Source: Burkholderia cepacia
GTDB lineage: Bacteria; Pseudomonadota; Gammaproteobacteria; Burkholderiales; Burkholderiaceae
DNA: 64,000 nt
Reading direction: 5' to 3'
Assembly: GCF_001718835.1 (NCBI RefSeq)
Contig: NZ_CP013442.1
Coordinates: 310,001-374,000 of the forward strand
Of the stretch, positions 1 through 10,020 are shown piece after piece. The position numbers and the translations under genes were made by a program. The stretch's first letter is position 1, and every line of letters starts with the position of its first letter. A model generated the notes under the pieces. The model had not been told where the DNA came from. It did no database searches and worked only from the letters and a program-made list of their open reading frames with translations.

Positions 1-58
1 ATGGCTGAAGCGGCGCAATATCGCGCCGCGCGAAATGTCACGTCGTCACGGCGCCGAT

Positions 59-760
59 TCAATCGTCGAGGGCGTCCGGCGCGCCGCGATCGACAGCGGG
101 GGGCGCGATCGGGCGCCCGAGTGCGCCCGCGCGGCAATCGGCCGGCGGCGCGGCGTGCGCGGCCGCCGCGCGAATGCCCGCGGCGATCCCGAGCGCGAGC
201 GCATCGAGCGCGCGACGATGCGCGTCGACGAGTGCATCGTAGCCCGTCGACGCACCGGACCGAACGATGCTGCGGCACGTCAGTGCCGGCTGTCCGGACC
301 CGGAACTCACACTCCACGTCGCGTCGAGCAGCACGTGCGACGCCGGCCACGACTCGACCCGCTGGACGTCCACCGCGACCCGGTAGACGGGCGCGCCGTC
401 CGGGTGGGCGACGCGGTGAACATCGATCGTGCCGAGCCGGGACGCGACGCGCGTCGACAGTCCGCCGCGCATCTCATCGCCGAGCGGTGCGGCCCAGCGC
501 TCGTGCTCCAGGATGTCGGTCCGATCGGGGCCGCGTTGCACGACGAGCCGGGTGCCGTCCGCCGGCGCCGCGACGTGCACGCCCTGGATGTCGATCAGCC
601 AGGCAGGATGCGAGACGGCGGCTTCGCCACCCGCATCGTCCGCCGCCGCGAGGGTATGGAAGCGCACAGGCGGCGACGCGCACGCGCTCAGCACCGCGAG
701 TGCGACGCACGTCGCGATGCGCGCCGGCATACGGAGGCGACCAAACGAACGCGCTTTCAT
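59..760 (-). CDS. pqiC: PqiC-like outer-membrane lipoprotein
   Basis: This 233-residue protein begins with a signal peptide ending in a lipobox (LSAC, about residues 24-27), so it should be lipidated and anchored to the outer membrane facing the periplasm. The rest resembles the PqiC/YmbA family (DUF330). In E. coli that protein partners the MCE protein PqiB in moving lipids between inner and outer membranes. The start codon overlaps the pqiB stop in an ATGA arrangement (757-760), so the two are translationally coupled. The C-terminus carries about 25-30 Ala/Pro-rich residues beyond what I expect for the family. It is the last gene of the pqi block. Confidence 0.85.
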   Translation of the reverse strand: MKARSFGRLRMPARIATCVALAVLSACASPPVRFHTLAAADDAGGEAAVSHPAWLIDIQGVHVAAPADGTRLVVQRGPDRTDILEHERWAAPLGDEMRGGLSTRVASRLGTIDVHRVAHPDGAPVYRVAVDVQRVESWPASHVLLDATWSVSSGSGQPALTCRSIVRSGASTGYDALVDAHRRALDALALGIAAGIRAAAAHAAPPADCRAGALGRPIAPPAVDRGAPDALDD

Positions 761-2352
761 TGCCGGTCTCCCTTCTTGCCGAACAGCAGCGATTCGGGAT
801 GACGTTCCAGATAGTCCGCAAGCGCGTTCAACGACTGGAGCGTATGCGTGAGCGACTGCATCGCCTCATGTACGTCCGACTGCATCGGCGAATCCTGCCG
901 CAATGTCGACTCTGCCGCGTTGAACGTGCGTTGCGCGGCGGCCAGCGTGTCGCGCGCCTGCGGCACGACCTGCTCGTCGAGGTGGCCGAACAACTGGTTC
1001 GCATGCGCGAGCGCGCCGTTCAGATTGTTGCCGATCCGGTCGAACGGAACCTGATCGAGCTTGCGCGCGATGTCGGCGATCTGCACCTGCAGTTCGTCGA
1101 GCGTGGTGGGCACGGTCGGCAGCTCCACCGGCGTGCGGCGCGCGTCCACGCTCGCGCGCGGCGCCTTCGGGAACATGTCGAGCGCCACGTAGAGCTGACC
1201 GGTCAGCAGGCTGCCGGTGCGCAACTGCCCGCGCAGCCCCTGGAGCACCAGGTGCTCGAGCAGTTCGTGGCCGCCGGCCGTATCGGGCGCGGGCAGCGCC
1301 GTATCGCTGTGTCGGCTCAGTCGCGACGGATAAAGCGCCATCGTGACCTTCATGCTGAAGTTGCGCGTGTGTTCGTTGTACTCGATCCCGAAGTTCGTGA
1401 CCTGACCGAGCACGATGCCCCGCAGATCGACCGGCGCGCCGACCGACAGCCCGCGCAGCGACTGGTCGAAGCGCATGACGACCATCAGCGGCGTGCCGTC
1501 GGGGTCGCGCATCGCGTCGGCTTCGTCGGGGGCAAGCCGGAACGGCGCGTTGTCGGCTGCCTGCGGCGCGTCCGGTTGTCCGGGCGGCGATTGAAACGCG
1601 AGACCGCCGACGATCACCGTCGCCAGCGACTGCGTGTTGAGTTTCAGGCCGCTCGAATCGAGCCGCAGATCGACGCCGCTTGCGTGCCACCAGCGCGTAT
1701 TGACGCTGACGTACTTGTCGTAGGGCGCCTTCACGAACGCCTGCACGTCGACGCCGGTACCGTCCTTGTCGAGCGAGAAGCCGACGACCTGACCAACCTG
1801 CAGATGCCGATAGAACACGGGCGAGCCGATGTCGATCGAGCCGAGCGAGTCGCCGTGCAGCAGGTAGCGTCGGCCCTGCTGGTCCGATGTGACGGCAGGC
1901 GGCGTCTCGAGGCCGGTGAAATCGGTCTGTTTCTGCGGCGAGCGGCCGAGATCCGCGCCGATGAATGCGCCGGAGAGCAGCGTGCCGAGGCCGGAAATGC
2001 CGGTGGCGCCGACGCGCGGTCGAACGACCCAGAAGCGTGTGTCGCGGTTCGCGAAGCCCGCGGCGTCGCGCGTCAGTTGAATGCTGACGACCACGCGCTT
2101 GAAGTCGGGGGTGAGCGTGATGGTCTGGACGGAGCCGATATCGACGTCCTTGTAGCGGACCTTGGTCTTGCCGGCTTCGAGGCCCTCGGCGTTGGCGAAC
2201 GTGACCGTGATCGTCGGGCCGTTGGCGGCGACGGTCCGGATCACGAGCGACAGCCCGATCAGTGCACAAACGAGCGGCACGATCCAGACGAGAGACGGGA
2301 TCCAGCGGCTGCGCGGCCGGATCTCGGGTGGCGGTAAATCGAACGGATGCAT
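757..2352 (-). CDS. pqiB: PqiB, MCE-domain intermembrane transport protein
   Basis: This 531-residue protein has an N-terminal membrane anchor (about residues 18-40) followed by three MCE repeats, starting near residues 45, 160 and 290. Each carries the family's G-x-V signature, for example GAPVDLRGIVLGQV in the third. A long alpha-helical C-terminal segment (about 400-520) would form the coiled needle seen in E. coli PqiB, which bridges the periplasm as a lipid conduit. It sits between pqiA (39 bases upstream) and pqiC (overlapping), the usual pqiABC order. Length and domain layout match the family. Confidence 0.93.
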   Translation of the reverse strand: MHPFDLPPPEIRPRSRWIPSLVWIVPLVCALIGLSLVIRTVAANGPTITVTFANAEGLEAGKTKVRYKDVDIGSVQTITLTPDFKRVVVSIQLTRDAAGFANRDTRFWVVRPRVGATGISGLGTLLSGAFIGADLGRSPQKQTDFTGLETPPAVTSDQQGRRYLLHGDSLGSIDIGSPVFYRHLQVGQVVGFSLDKDGTGVDVQAFVKAPYDKYVSVNTRWWHASGVDLRLDSSGLKLNTQSLATVIVGGLAFQSPPGQPDAPQAADNAPFRLAPDEADAMRDPDGTPLMVVMRFDQSLRGLSVGAPVDLRGIVLGQVTNFGIEYNEHTRNFSMKVTMALYPSRLSRHSDTALPAPDTAGGHELLEHLVLQGLRGQLRTGSLLTGQLYVALDMFPKAPRASVDARRTPVELPTVPTTLDELQVQIADIARKLDQVPFDRIGNNLNGALAHANQLFGHLDEQVVPQARDTLAAAQRTFNAAESTLRQDSPMQSDVHEAMQSLTHTLQSLNALADYLERHPESLLFGKKGDRQ

Positions 2353-2391
2353 CGTTTGGGAATTCGAAATAAATCGGGCGATTGCGCCGGT

Positions 2392-3712
2392 TCAGAGTTG
2401 GTGATGGGCGGCGGCCGGGCGCGGCGCACCGTCCCAGATGAGCCGCGGATCGAACTGCATCGACGCGCACATGGTCAGCACGACCACGGCGCCGAACGCG
2501 AGCACTCCGGGGCCGGGCGTGATCTCGGCGAACGAGCCGAAATGCACGAGCGCGATCGTGAGCGCGACGACGAATACGTCGAGCATCGACCAGCGGCCCA
2601 CGCGTTCGACCAGCCGATGCAGCCGGGCTCGTTCGAGCGGCCGCCATTGCATGCCGCGATGGGCGGCGATCGCCTGAAATGCGAGGATCGCGAGCTTGAG
2701 CATTGGCACGAGCACGCTCGCGATGAACACGATGACGGCGAGCGCCCAGTCGCCGGACGTCCAGAAGTACGCGACGCCGCCGAGGATCGTGTCGTCCTCG
2801 GCTCGGCCGAGCGAGGTCGCGTGCATGACTGGCAACAGGTTCGCCGGGATGTAGAGCAACGCAGCGGCGGCGACGAGCGCGCCCGTGCGGGCGGCGCGCG
2901 TGCAGCGGCGATCCGCAGCGTGTACAGTGCTGGCCGCATGTGTGTGCCGGCTGCACGCGCGAGCAGAGGTGACAGGCGATCCATCCCGCGGCGCGGGCCG
3001 TCATGCCCGCCGATCCGCTGCCTGCCGTTGCCCGGGGCGCCGCTTGTCGCGCCGTGTCGGGGTGAGGCGGGTTCGTATGGTCGGCATCGCCTGGCTGCAG
3101 TGTGACGAGTTCGTCGCGCGCTGCCCACAGTCGGGCCGGTTCGATCGTCGACAGCAGGCAGAGCATCATCGTAAGCCCTGCGAACGCGAATAGCGCGGGC
3201 CCGGCGAGCACGTGTGCGAGGTTCGTCAGTTTGACGATCGTGATGAGTACGCCGAGCATCAGCACCTCGACCATGCTCCACGGCCGCAATCGGTGTACGC
3301 CGCGCAGCACTTGTGCGAAGTGGCGCGGTACGCGGCCCGCGCGCAACGGCACGAGCAGGTATAGCCATGCAGCCAGCTCCAGCAACGGGAACAGCATCGT
3401 CGTGCAGAACACGAGCGCGGCCACCACCGGCTGACCGTTCGACCCTAGCGCGAGCACCGCGTCGCCGAGCGTCGCGTGCGACGCGATGCCGGCCGCATCG
3501 AGCGCGACGATCGGAAAGGCCTGCGCGACACAACACGTCACCAGCGCGGCGACCGTCAATGCGCACAGCCGGTCGAGCGAGCGGCGGCCGTGCGCCGCAC
3601 CGCTCACGCGAGCGCGGCATCTCGGGCAGTGTGCCGCCAGCGCGCGCAGGCGCGGCGGACGCTGAAGCAGCAGGTCGCATTCGTGGCAGGCGACCAGGTT
3701 GTCGGATTTCAT
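2392..3712 (-). pseudogene. pqiA: pqiA with two PqiA domains, frameshifted in the second
   Basis: From the ATG at 3712 the frame encodes a first PqiA domain (zinc-ribbon CHECD and CPRC, then four hydrophobic segments) and runs on into the zinc ribbon of a second domain (CHLC, CTRC). That frame then turns into Arg-rich nonsense. The remaining four-helix half of domain 2 (LLYIPANLLPVM onward) continues in another frame to the TGA at 2392. The shift lies between about 2885 and 2925, where some residues expected between the zinc ribbon and first helix are missing, consistent with a small out-of-frame deletion (roughly 14 bases by my alignment). PqiA is the inner-membrane partner of PqiB. A true mutation or a sequence error would both explain this, and domain 2 might also be made from the internal ATG at 2859. 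Confidence 0.7.
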
Positions 3713-3841
3713 CGGGACTCGATCATGCGGGTAATGAAGGCCCGGCGCCGCGCGATGCGCGGTACGCCGGGCATCGGGCTTCGAGATTGCGGACCGGTGC
3801 GGCCCGAACGCGCGCGGCCGGTCCATCGACGCAAGCAGCGG

Positions 3842-5308
3842 CTATTGCCGGGCCGCGACCGTCGTGCCAGTGTCGGGCGGCAGTTCGCCCATTGCCTGCA
3901 GCAGCGCCGCCGTATCGGTCATCCGTCGGCTCGCGGCACGCACCGCATCGAGCTCCGCGTTCAGATAGAGCTGCTCGCTCGACCGTTGCGCGGACATCGG
4001 AACGGCACCCAATGTGCGGCGTTGCGCCGTTTCGTGGAAGGCCTCGCCGGCCGCGCGCGCCGCGAGTTCGTTCGCGGCCAGCGCTTGCGCGTCGTTGTCC
4101 AGCGCGGCGAGCGAATCGGCGACGTCGCCGAATGCGGACAGCACCGCCGCCTTGTACTGCAGCACTGCGGCGTCGTACGCGTCGCGCGACGCCCGCCGGT
4201 GAGCCAGCAGCGCACCGCCGTGGAAGATCGGCTGCGACAGCCCGGCGCCGACGGCCCACAGCCCGCCCGCGCCCGACAACAGCGCCGGCCAGCTGAAGCC
4301 GCCGCGCCCCATCGTCGCCGTGAGCGACAGGCTCGGGAACAACTGGGCGGTCGCCTCGCCGACGTCCGCCGATGCCGCCTTCACGGCTGCCGCGGCCGCG
4401 CGGATGTCAGGGCGTGCCTTCAGCAGGTCGGACGGCACGACCACGGGCACGTGTTCCGGCAGCGACAGCCCGGTGAAGGAGGGGACCGGCGGCGGCGTAT
4501 CGGGCGTGCGGCCCAGCAGGATCGCCAGCGCGTGAACCGCGCTCGCACGTTGCTGGCGCAGCGTCGGCAGCGTCGCGGCAAGCGACGCCGCGCCCTGCGT
4601 CGACGCCAGCGCCTGCACGTGGGACACCGCGCCGAGCGCGTAACGCTGCTGGTCTTCGAGTGCGGATGCCTCGGCGACGTCGACCTGGCGCTCCGTCAGC
4701 AGGATCTGGCGGTCGAGCGTCGCGGCGCGGATGGCGGTGCCGACGATGTTGGCCGCCAGCGCGCGCCTTGCTGCTTCGAGCTCGCAACCGCGCGCGTCGA
4801 CGCGCGCGGCGCTCGCGTCGTTCGCATAGCGCGTGGCGCCGAACAGGTCGAAGGTGTAATGCGCCTGCAGTTGTCCGACGAACACGTTGTAGCGCAGGCT
4901 TTGCGCGCCTGCGCCGGAGATGTCCGGCGTGCGCGTGCGGGCCGCCTGCGCGTTCGCGTCGATCGACGGCAGCGTCGATGCGCCGATCTGCGCGCGCAGT
5001 TCCTCCTGCGCGGCGGCGAGCGTCTTTTCCGCCGCGGCCAGCGTCGGGTTTGCGCGCAGGCCTTCGTCGACCAGCGCGTCGAGCGCGCTGGAGCGATACA
5101 GGCGCCACCATTGCGGGACGGGCGCGGCGCCGACGTCGAATTGCTGCGCGACGCCTGCCGCTTCGGCGGTACGCGGCGCCTGAGGCGTCGCGCCGTAGTG
5201 CGCCGGCGACGGCATCGCGGGCGGCGTGCTGCTCGGGGCCATTGCACAGCCGCTCAGGCCGAGCGCTGCGCTCGCGGCGAGCACCGATGTGATACGGGGG
5301 AAATTCAT
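3842..5308 (-). CDS. Outer-membrane efflux lipoprotein (NodT/OprM type)
   Basis: This is the outer-membrane channel of a tripartite efflux pump, about 488 residues. It has a lipoprotein signal with lipobox LSGC near residue 20, then two TolC/OEP repeats (about 80-270 and 290-470) typical of NodT-family factors. I chose the ATG at 5308 because a GGAGA ribosome-binding site lies 7 bases upstream. An in-frame ATG at 5314 is only 1 base from that site. The start overlaps the RND stop (TGATG), so it is co-translated with the pump. It is third in the order adaptor, RND, channel. Confidence 0.92.
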   Translation of the reverse strand: MNFPRITSVLAASAALGLSGCAMAPSSTPPAMPSPAHYGATPQAPRTAEAAGVAQQFDVGAAPVPQWWRLYRSSALDALVDEGLRANPTLAAAEKTLAAAQEELRAQIGASTLPSIDANAQAARTRTPDISGAGAQSLRYNVFVGQLQAHYTFDLFGATRYANDASAARVDARGCELEAARRALAANIVGTAIRAATLDRQILLTERQVDVAEASALEDQQRYALGAVSHVQALASTQGAASLAATLPTLRQQRASAVHALAILLGRTPDTPPPVPSFTGLSLPEHVPVVVPSDLLKARPDIRAAAAAVKAASADVGEATAQLFPSLSLTATMGRGGFSWPALLSGAGGLWAVGAGLSQPIFHGGALLAHRRASRDAYDAAVLQYKAAVLSAFGDVADSLAALDNDAQALAANELAARAAGEAFHETAQRRTLGAVPMSAQRSSEQLYLNAELDAVRAASRRMTDTAALLQAMGELPPDTGTTVAARQ

Positions 5309-8300
5309 CAGCATGTCTCCGAGGACGCGACGTCCATCGCGCGCGACTCGCGTTCGTCGCTGCGCACCTTGAAGCACGTCGCATAGAGGGCCGGCAGGAA
5401 GAAGATGGTCAGCACCGTCGCGATCGTGATACCGCCCATCAGCGCGGTGGCCATCGGGCCAAAGAAGCCGGAACGCAACAGCGGAATCAGCGCGAACACG
5501 GCGGCGGCGGCCGTCAGCATGATCGGCCGGAAGCGGCGCACGGTCGCGCCCACGATCGCGGTGAAGCGTGGCTGCCCGGCCGCGATGTCCTGGTCGATTT
5601 GATCGACCAGGATCACCGAGTTGCGCATGATGATCCCGAACATCGCGATCACGCCGAGCAGCGCGACGAAGCCGAACGGCTTGCCGAACAGCAGCAGCGC
5701 CGCGACTACGCCGATCAATCCGAGCGGGGCCGTCAGCACGACGATGAAGGTGCGCGAGAAGCGCTTGAGCTGGATCATCAGCAGCGTCAGCACCGCGATG
5801 ATCATGAGCGGCATCTGCGCGTTGATCGACGTCTGGCCCTTCATGCTCTCCTCGGCTGCACCGCCGATCTCGATCCGGTAACCGGCCGGCAGCGTGGCGC
5901 GCAGCGTCGCCACGGCGCTGTCGATGTCGCGCGTCACGCCGATGCTCGGCGCTTCGCCACGGACGTCGGCCTGCACCGTGACGGTCGGCTGGCGGTCGCG
6001 TTCCCAGATCACGCCGTATTCGAGCGTGTCGCGCACGTGGCCGATCGTGCCGAGCGGCACCGGGCCGTGCGGCGTCGGGATCGCCAGGCCGGCGAGCCTG
6101 GACGGATCGATGCGTTCGCTCTTCGGCGCGCGCAGGTCGACGTCGATCAGCTTGTCGCGCTCGCGATACTGCGTGACCGTATAGCCGGACAGCGTCATCG
6201 CGAGAAAGCCCGACACGTCTTCCGACGTCACGCCGAGCTGGCGTGCCTTCAATTGATCGATTTCGAACGACACCGACCGCTCCGCCGGCTCGTCCCAGTC
6301 GAACTGCACGTTGCGCGTGCGGGCATCGGCGCGCACCTTGTCCGCCACTTTTTCGGCGATGCCGCGCACGGTCGCGATGTCGTCGCCGCTCACGCGGAAC
6401 TTGATCGGAAAGCCGACGGGCGGCCCGTTTTCGAGGCGCGCGACGCGCGTGCGCACGGTCGGGAAGCGGCTTGCAAGCGTCGATTCGAGCCAATGCGACA
6501 AGCGCTCGCGCGATTCGACGTCCTTGGCCGTGATCACGAACTGCGCGAAGTTCGGCTGCTGGAGCTGCTGGTCGAGCGGCAGGTAGAAGCGCGGCGCACC
6601 GGTGCCGACGAAATCGACGACGTGATCGATTTCCGGCCGGCCGTCGAGCACCTTCTCGAGCCGCTTGGCCTCACGCAGTGTCGCGTCGAACGAAGCGCCT
6701 TCGGGCAGGCGCATGTCGACCAGCAGTTCCGGCCGCTCCGAATTCGGGAAAAACTGCTGCGGCACGCGCGTGAATGCCGCCATCGCGATCGCAAACAGCA
6801 CGGCCGTCACGCCGAGCACGACCCAGCGGCGCTCGATGCAGGCCGAGATCCATCCGGAAAGCCGCCGGTAAAATCCCGTCTCGTATACGTCCGGCCCATG
6901 GGCGGAACCGTCGTGATGCTGCTGCTCGGGCAGCATGTGGTAGCCGAGCAGCGGCACCAGCACGACGGCGGCGAACCACGACACGATCAGCGAGATCGCG
7001 GACACCTCGAAGATCGACCGCGTGTATTCGCCGGTGCTCGATTTCGCGAGCGCGATCGGCAGGAAGCCCGATACCGTGACGAGCGTGCCGGTCAGCATCG
7101 GGAACGCCGTGCTCGTGTAGGCGAAGGCCGCCGCGCGCGCGCGGCTCCAGCCCTGCTCGAGCTTCACCGCCATCATTTCGACGGCGATGATCGCATCGTC
7201 CACCAACAGCCCCAGCGCGAGCACCAGCGTGCCGAGCGACACCTTGTCGAGGCCGATGCCGAACGCGTGCATGCACAGCGCCGTCGCGGCGAGCACGATC
7301 GGAATCGTGATGACGACGACCATGCCGGTGCGCAGGCCCAGCGACACGAGGCTGACGACGAGCACGATCGCCACGGCTTCGCCGACCGCTTCGACGAAGT
7401 CGTCCACCGAGTGCTTGACGGCATGCGGCATGCTCGACACCGCGGTCAGCTTCAGTCCGGCCGGCAAACCGGCCTGCAGCTCGGCTGCCTTCGCGTCGAG
7501 CGCCTTGCCGAGGTCGATCACGTCACCGCCCTTTTGCATCGTGACGCCGATGCCGAGCACCGCGTGACCGTTCGTACGCATCTGCGTGACGGGCGGATCG
7601 TCGTAGCCGCGCGTGACCTTCGCGACGTCGCCGAGCCGGAACGTCCGGCCGTTCACCGTGATCAGCATGTCGGCGAGCGCCTGCGTGTCCTTGAACGCGC
7701 CGCTCGGCCGCACGAACACGCGATCGTCCGCTGTCGTGATCGTGCCGACCGGCGCGACGGCGTTTTGCGCGTCGATGGCCTGCGCGAGCTGCTGCGGCGT
7801 GATCGCGAGCCGCGTCAGCTGCGCGTTCGAGATCTCGACGAATACGTGCTGGGCGGGGTCGCCGAAGTAGTCGACCTTCGCGACGCCCGGCACGCGCAAC
7901 AGCACGGTGCGCAGCTTGTCCGCGTAATCGTGCAGTTGCGCGGGCGAGTAGCCGTCGCCTTCGAGCGCATAGATGTTGGTATAGACGTCGCCGAATTCGT
8001 CGTTGAAGAACGGGCCGACGGTGCCCTTCGGCAGCGTCGCCCGGATGTCGCCGACCTTCTTGCGCACCTGGTACCAGGTTTCCGGCACCTGGTCGACCGG
8101 CGCCGAATCCTTCATCGCAAAGAAGATCATCGACTCGCCGGGGCGCGAATAGCTCTTGATGTTATCGACGTAAGGTGCGGCCTGGAGCTGGCGGCCGATC
8201 CGGTCCGTGACCTGATCCTGCACTTCGCGCGCCGTGGCGCCCGGCCAATAGGTCTGGATCACCATGGTGCGGAACGTGAACGGCGGATCCTCCGATTGCG

Positions 8301-8478
8301 CGAGGCGCGTATAGCCGATCACGCCGAAGATCGTCGCGAGGCCGATCAGGAAGATCACCAGCTGCTGATGCTTCAGCGCCCATGCGGAGAGATTGAAACG
8401 GCCGTCGTCGCGCGACGCGGCATCGGCTTGTGCGCCGTGACCGCCGTCGTTCGAATGCCGGTGTTCCGGAGCGTTCAT
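5308..8478 (-). CDS. RND multidrug efflux transporter, inner-membrane pump
   Basis: This is a full-length RND pump of about 1056 residues with the expected 12 membrane segments in two halves, each with a large periplasmic loop. The transmembrane-4 proton relay is visible as GLLVDDAIIAVE, and the second half has the matching IAMFGIIMRNSVILVDQID region. It would couple proton entry to drug or solvent export through the adjacent adaptor and channel. Its ATG overlaps the adaptor stop (ATGA at 8475-8478) and its stop overlaps the channel start. The substrate cannot be read from sequence. Confidence 0.95.
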   Translation of the reverse strand: MNAPEHRHSNDGGHGAQADAASRDDGRFNLSAWALKHQQLVIFLIGLATIFGVIGYTRLAQSEDPPFTFRTMVIQTYWPGATAREVQDQVTDRIGRQLQAAPYVDNIKSYSRPGESMIFFAMKDSAPVDQVPETWYQVRKKVGDIRATLPKGTVGPFFNDEFGDVYTNIYALEGDGYSPAQLHDYADKLRTVLLRVPGVAKVDYFGDPAQHVFVEISNAQLTRLAITPQQLAQAIDAQNAVAPVGTITTADDRVFVRPSGAFKDTQALADMLITVNGRTFRLGDVAKVTRGYDDPPVTQMRTNGHAVLGIGVTMQKGGDVIDLGKALDAKAAELQAGLPAGLKLTAVSSMPHAVKHSVDDFVEAVGEAVAIVLVVSLVSLGLRTGMVVVITIPIVLAATALCMHAFGIGLDKVSLGTLVLALGLLVDDAIIAVEMMAVKLEQGWSRARAAAFAYTSTAFPMLTGTLVTVSGFLPIALAKSSTGEYTRSIFEVSAISLIVSWFAAVVLVPLLGYHMLPEQQHHDGSAHGPDVYETGFYRRLSGWISACIERRWVVLGVTAVLFAIAMAAFTRVPQQFFPNSERPELLVDMRLPEGASFDATLREAKRLEKVLDGRPEIDHVVDFVGTGAPRFYLPLDQQLQQPNFAQFVITAKDVESRERLSHWLESTLASRFPTVRTRVARLENGPPVGFPIKFRVSGDDIATVRGIAEKVADKVRADARTRNVQFDWDEPAERSVSFEIDQLKARQLGVTSEDVSGFLAMTLSGYTVTQYRERDKLIDVDLRAPKSERIDPSRLAGLAIPTPHGPVPLGTIGHVRDTLEYGVIWERDRQPTVTVQADVRGEAPSIGVTRDIDSAVATLRATLPAGYRIEIGGAAEESMKGQTSINAQMPLMIIAVLTLLMIQLKRFSRTFIVVLTAPLGLIGVVAALLLFGKPFGFVALLGVIAMFGIIMRNSVILVDQIDQDIAAGQPRFTAIVGATVRRFRPIMLTAAAAVFALIPLLRSGFFGPMATALMGGITIATVLTIFFLPALYATCFKVRSDERESRAMDVASSETC

Positions 8479-9641
8479 GACGTGAAGTCCCCCGCATGCA
8501 GCGGCGGCACCACGCGCACGTGCTGGCCGGCGCTGACCGTATGGACGCCTTGCATCACGACGCGCTCTGCGTCCGCGAGGCCCGACGTGACGGTGATCGT
8601 GCGCTCGTCGTAGCGTCCGACCGTTACCGGGCGCAGTTCCAGCGTGTCGCTGCCTTTGCGAACGACCCAGACCGCCGGCGCTTCGCCGCGATGAAAGAGC
8701 GCCGTGGCCGGCAGTGTGATCGCACGGTCCGCGGCGGCGTCGGCGGCGCCGTCGAACGTTACGCTGGCGGTCATGCCGGAGCGGACGTCCGGGCCCGGCG
8801 ACAGCAGGGTCAGCTTCACGCGCCAGGTGCGGCTCTGCGGATCGGCGGCCGCCGCGACTTCGCGCACGCGTGCGTCGAGCACCTTGCCCGGCAGCGCCGT
8901 CAGGCTGACGTGCGCGGTGCGGCCGACCGAGAGATCGCGCAGATCGCGCTCCGAGACGTCGCAGAGGATGTCGAGGTCGCCGCTCCAGTCCAGATGAAAC
9001 ACCGCCTGGCCGGGCTCGACGTTCTGTCCGGTATCGGCATCCTCCGACGTGATGACGCCGTCGTGATCCGCAACTAGCGTCGCGTAGCGCAGGTGATCTT
9101 CCGCGAGCCCTATTTGTGCGAGCGCGGAATCGCGTTGCGCGACCGCCGATGCATACGCGTCCTGCGTTGTCTCGAGCTGCGCGGGCGCGATCAGGTTGGC
9201 CTGAGCCTGGGCACGGTCGCGATCCAGTTGTTGCTTTGCGTAGGCGACGCGATGCTCGGCGGCATCGAACTGCGCGCGCGCGTTCAGCAAAGTGTTGCGC
9301 AGATCGGCCGGATCGAGCATCGCGAGGGCCTGGCCGGCCTTGACGGCGTCGCCGATTCTCACGCGCCGCTCGACGATCTTGCCGCCGACCCGGAACGACA
9401 ACGGCGTCGAATATCGCGCCTGAACCTGCGCGGGCAGCACGCGCTGCACTGCGCCGTTGTCCGCATGAACCGGCAGCGCGACCACCGGCTGCAGTTCGGG
9501 CGCGGGGGCCTCGTGCGAGTGGCACGCCGTGAGGAGAATCGCACAGCAGGCGAACGCGATCGGGGCTCGCCGAAGCGGCGGCGCGATGCGTGTCAGAAAC
9601 GGGCGCGTTGAAGTCCGCGCGTCAAGACCGGGTGATTTCAC
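8475..9641 (-). CDS. RND efflux periplasmic adaptor (membrane fusion) lipoprotein
   Basis: This is the HlyD/AcrA-type adaptor linking the RND pump to the outer-membrane channel. A hydrophobic segment ending in the lipobox LTAC indicates a lipoprotein. A biotinyl-lipoyl-like segment (VGGKIVERRVRIGDAVKAG), a coiled-coil hairpin and beta-barrel regions follow in the usual order. I use the GTG at 9641, which places the signal peptide near the N-terminus. The in-frame ATG at 9758 would add 39 residues unlike a signal peptide. It is the first gene of the operon, and transcription probably starts near 9921. Confidence 0.85.
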   Translation of the reverse strand: MKSPGLDARTSTRPFLTRIAPPLRRAPIAFACCAILLTACHSHEAPAPELQPVVALPVHADNGAVQRVLPAQVQARYSTPLSFRVGGKIVERRVRIGDAVKAGQALAMLDPADLRNTLLNARAQFDAAEHRVAYAKQQLDRDRAQAQANLIAPAQLETTQDAYASAVAQRDSALAQIGLAEDHLRYATLVADHDGVITSEDADTGQNVEPGQAVFHLDWSGDLDILCDVSERDLRDLSVGRTAHVSLTALPGKVLDARVREVAAAADPQSRTWRVKLTLLSPGPDVRSGMTASVTFDGAADAAADRAITLPATALFHRGEAPAVWVVRKGSDTLELRPVTVGRYDERTITVTSGLADAERVVMQGVHTVSAGQHVRVVPPLHAGDFTS

Positions 9642-9927
9642 GATGTTTCCAAGACAAGTGAGGGGGCCAACTGAAAAGGGTTCGGCGACCACGGCGGGTC
9701 GCCCCGGTATATGCAGGCGCGCGCGAGCGTCTCCGCCTATGGTTCGCATGACGATCAATCAGTACTCCGACGTTTGATGTGCAGTTCGTTCCGATTGCCG
9801 ACATGGCACGGCTTGCGCGCGGCGATGGCCGCCGAGCGCGCCGACGGGGCCGTCCGCACGTCACCGACGCTCGCTGGCGTGGGTCCGGCACAGTGTCTGG
9901 ACAGGAACCGGTTCTGCGATTTTCGAG

Positions 9928-9978
9928 ATTAGACTCATAACTGATAATGTTGTCAAGTATGAGCGATCAATCTAGAAT
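9928..9978. promoter_or_regulatory. Overlapping divergent sigma70-type promoters with an inverted repeat
   Basis: On the minus strand, TTGACA (9956-9951) is followed after 17 bases by TCTAAT (9933-9928), facing the efflux operon. On the plus strand, TTGTCA (9950-9955) is followed after 17 bases by TAGAAT (9973-9978), facing the TetR gene. The two -35 boxes overlap, so the polymerases would compete. An inverted repeat CTCATA (9934-9939) and TATGAG (9958-9963), 18 bases apart, spans both and is a plausible operator for the adjacent TetR protein. Nothing else genic is seen in 9642-10020. Confidence 0.65.
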
Positions 9979-10020
9979 TGCGCCATGCAAAAAATTCTTT
10001 TGGAAAGGGAAGGCGCGCTC

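Noticed and set aside
1..2337. Long plus-strand open frame over pqiB-pqiC
   Set aside because: Low-complexity Arg-rich translation opposite two recognised genes; not coding.
5599..8613. Very long plus-strand open frame (about 1000 codons) opposite the RND pump gene
   Set aside because: It is Arg/His/Asp-rich, has no domain, and mirrors a well-supported gene. Such antisense frames are common in high-GC DNA.
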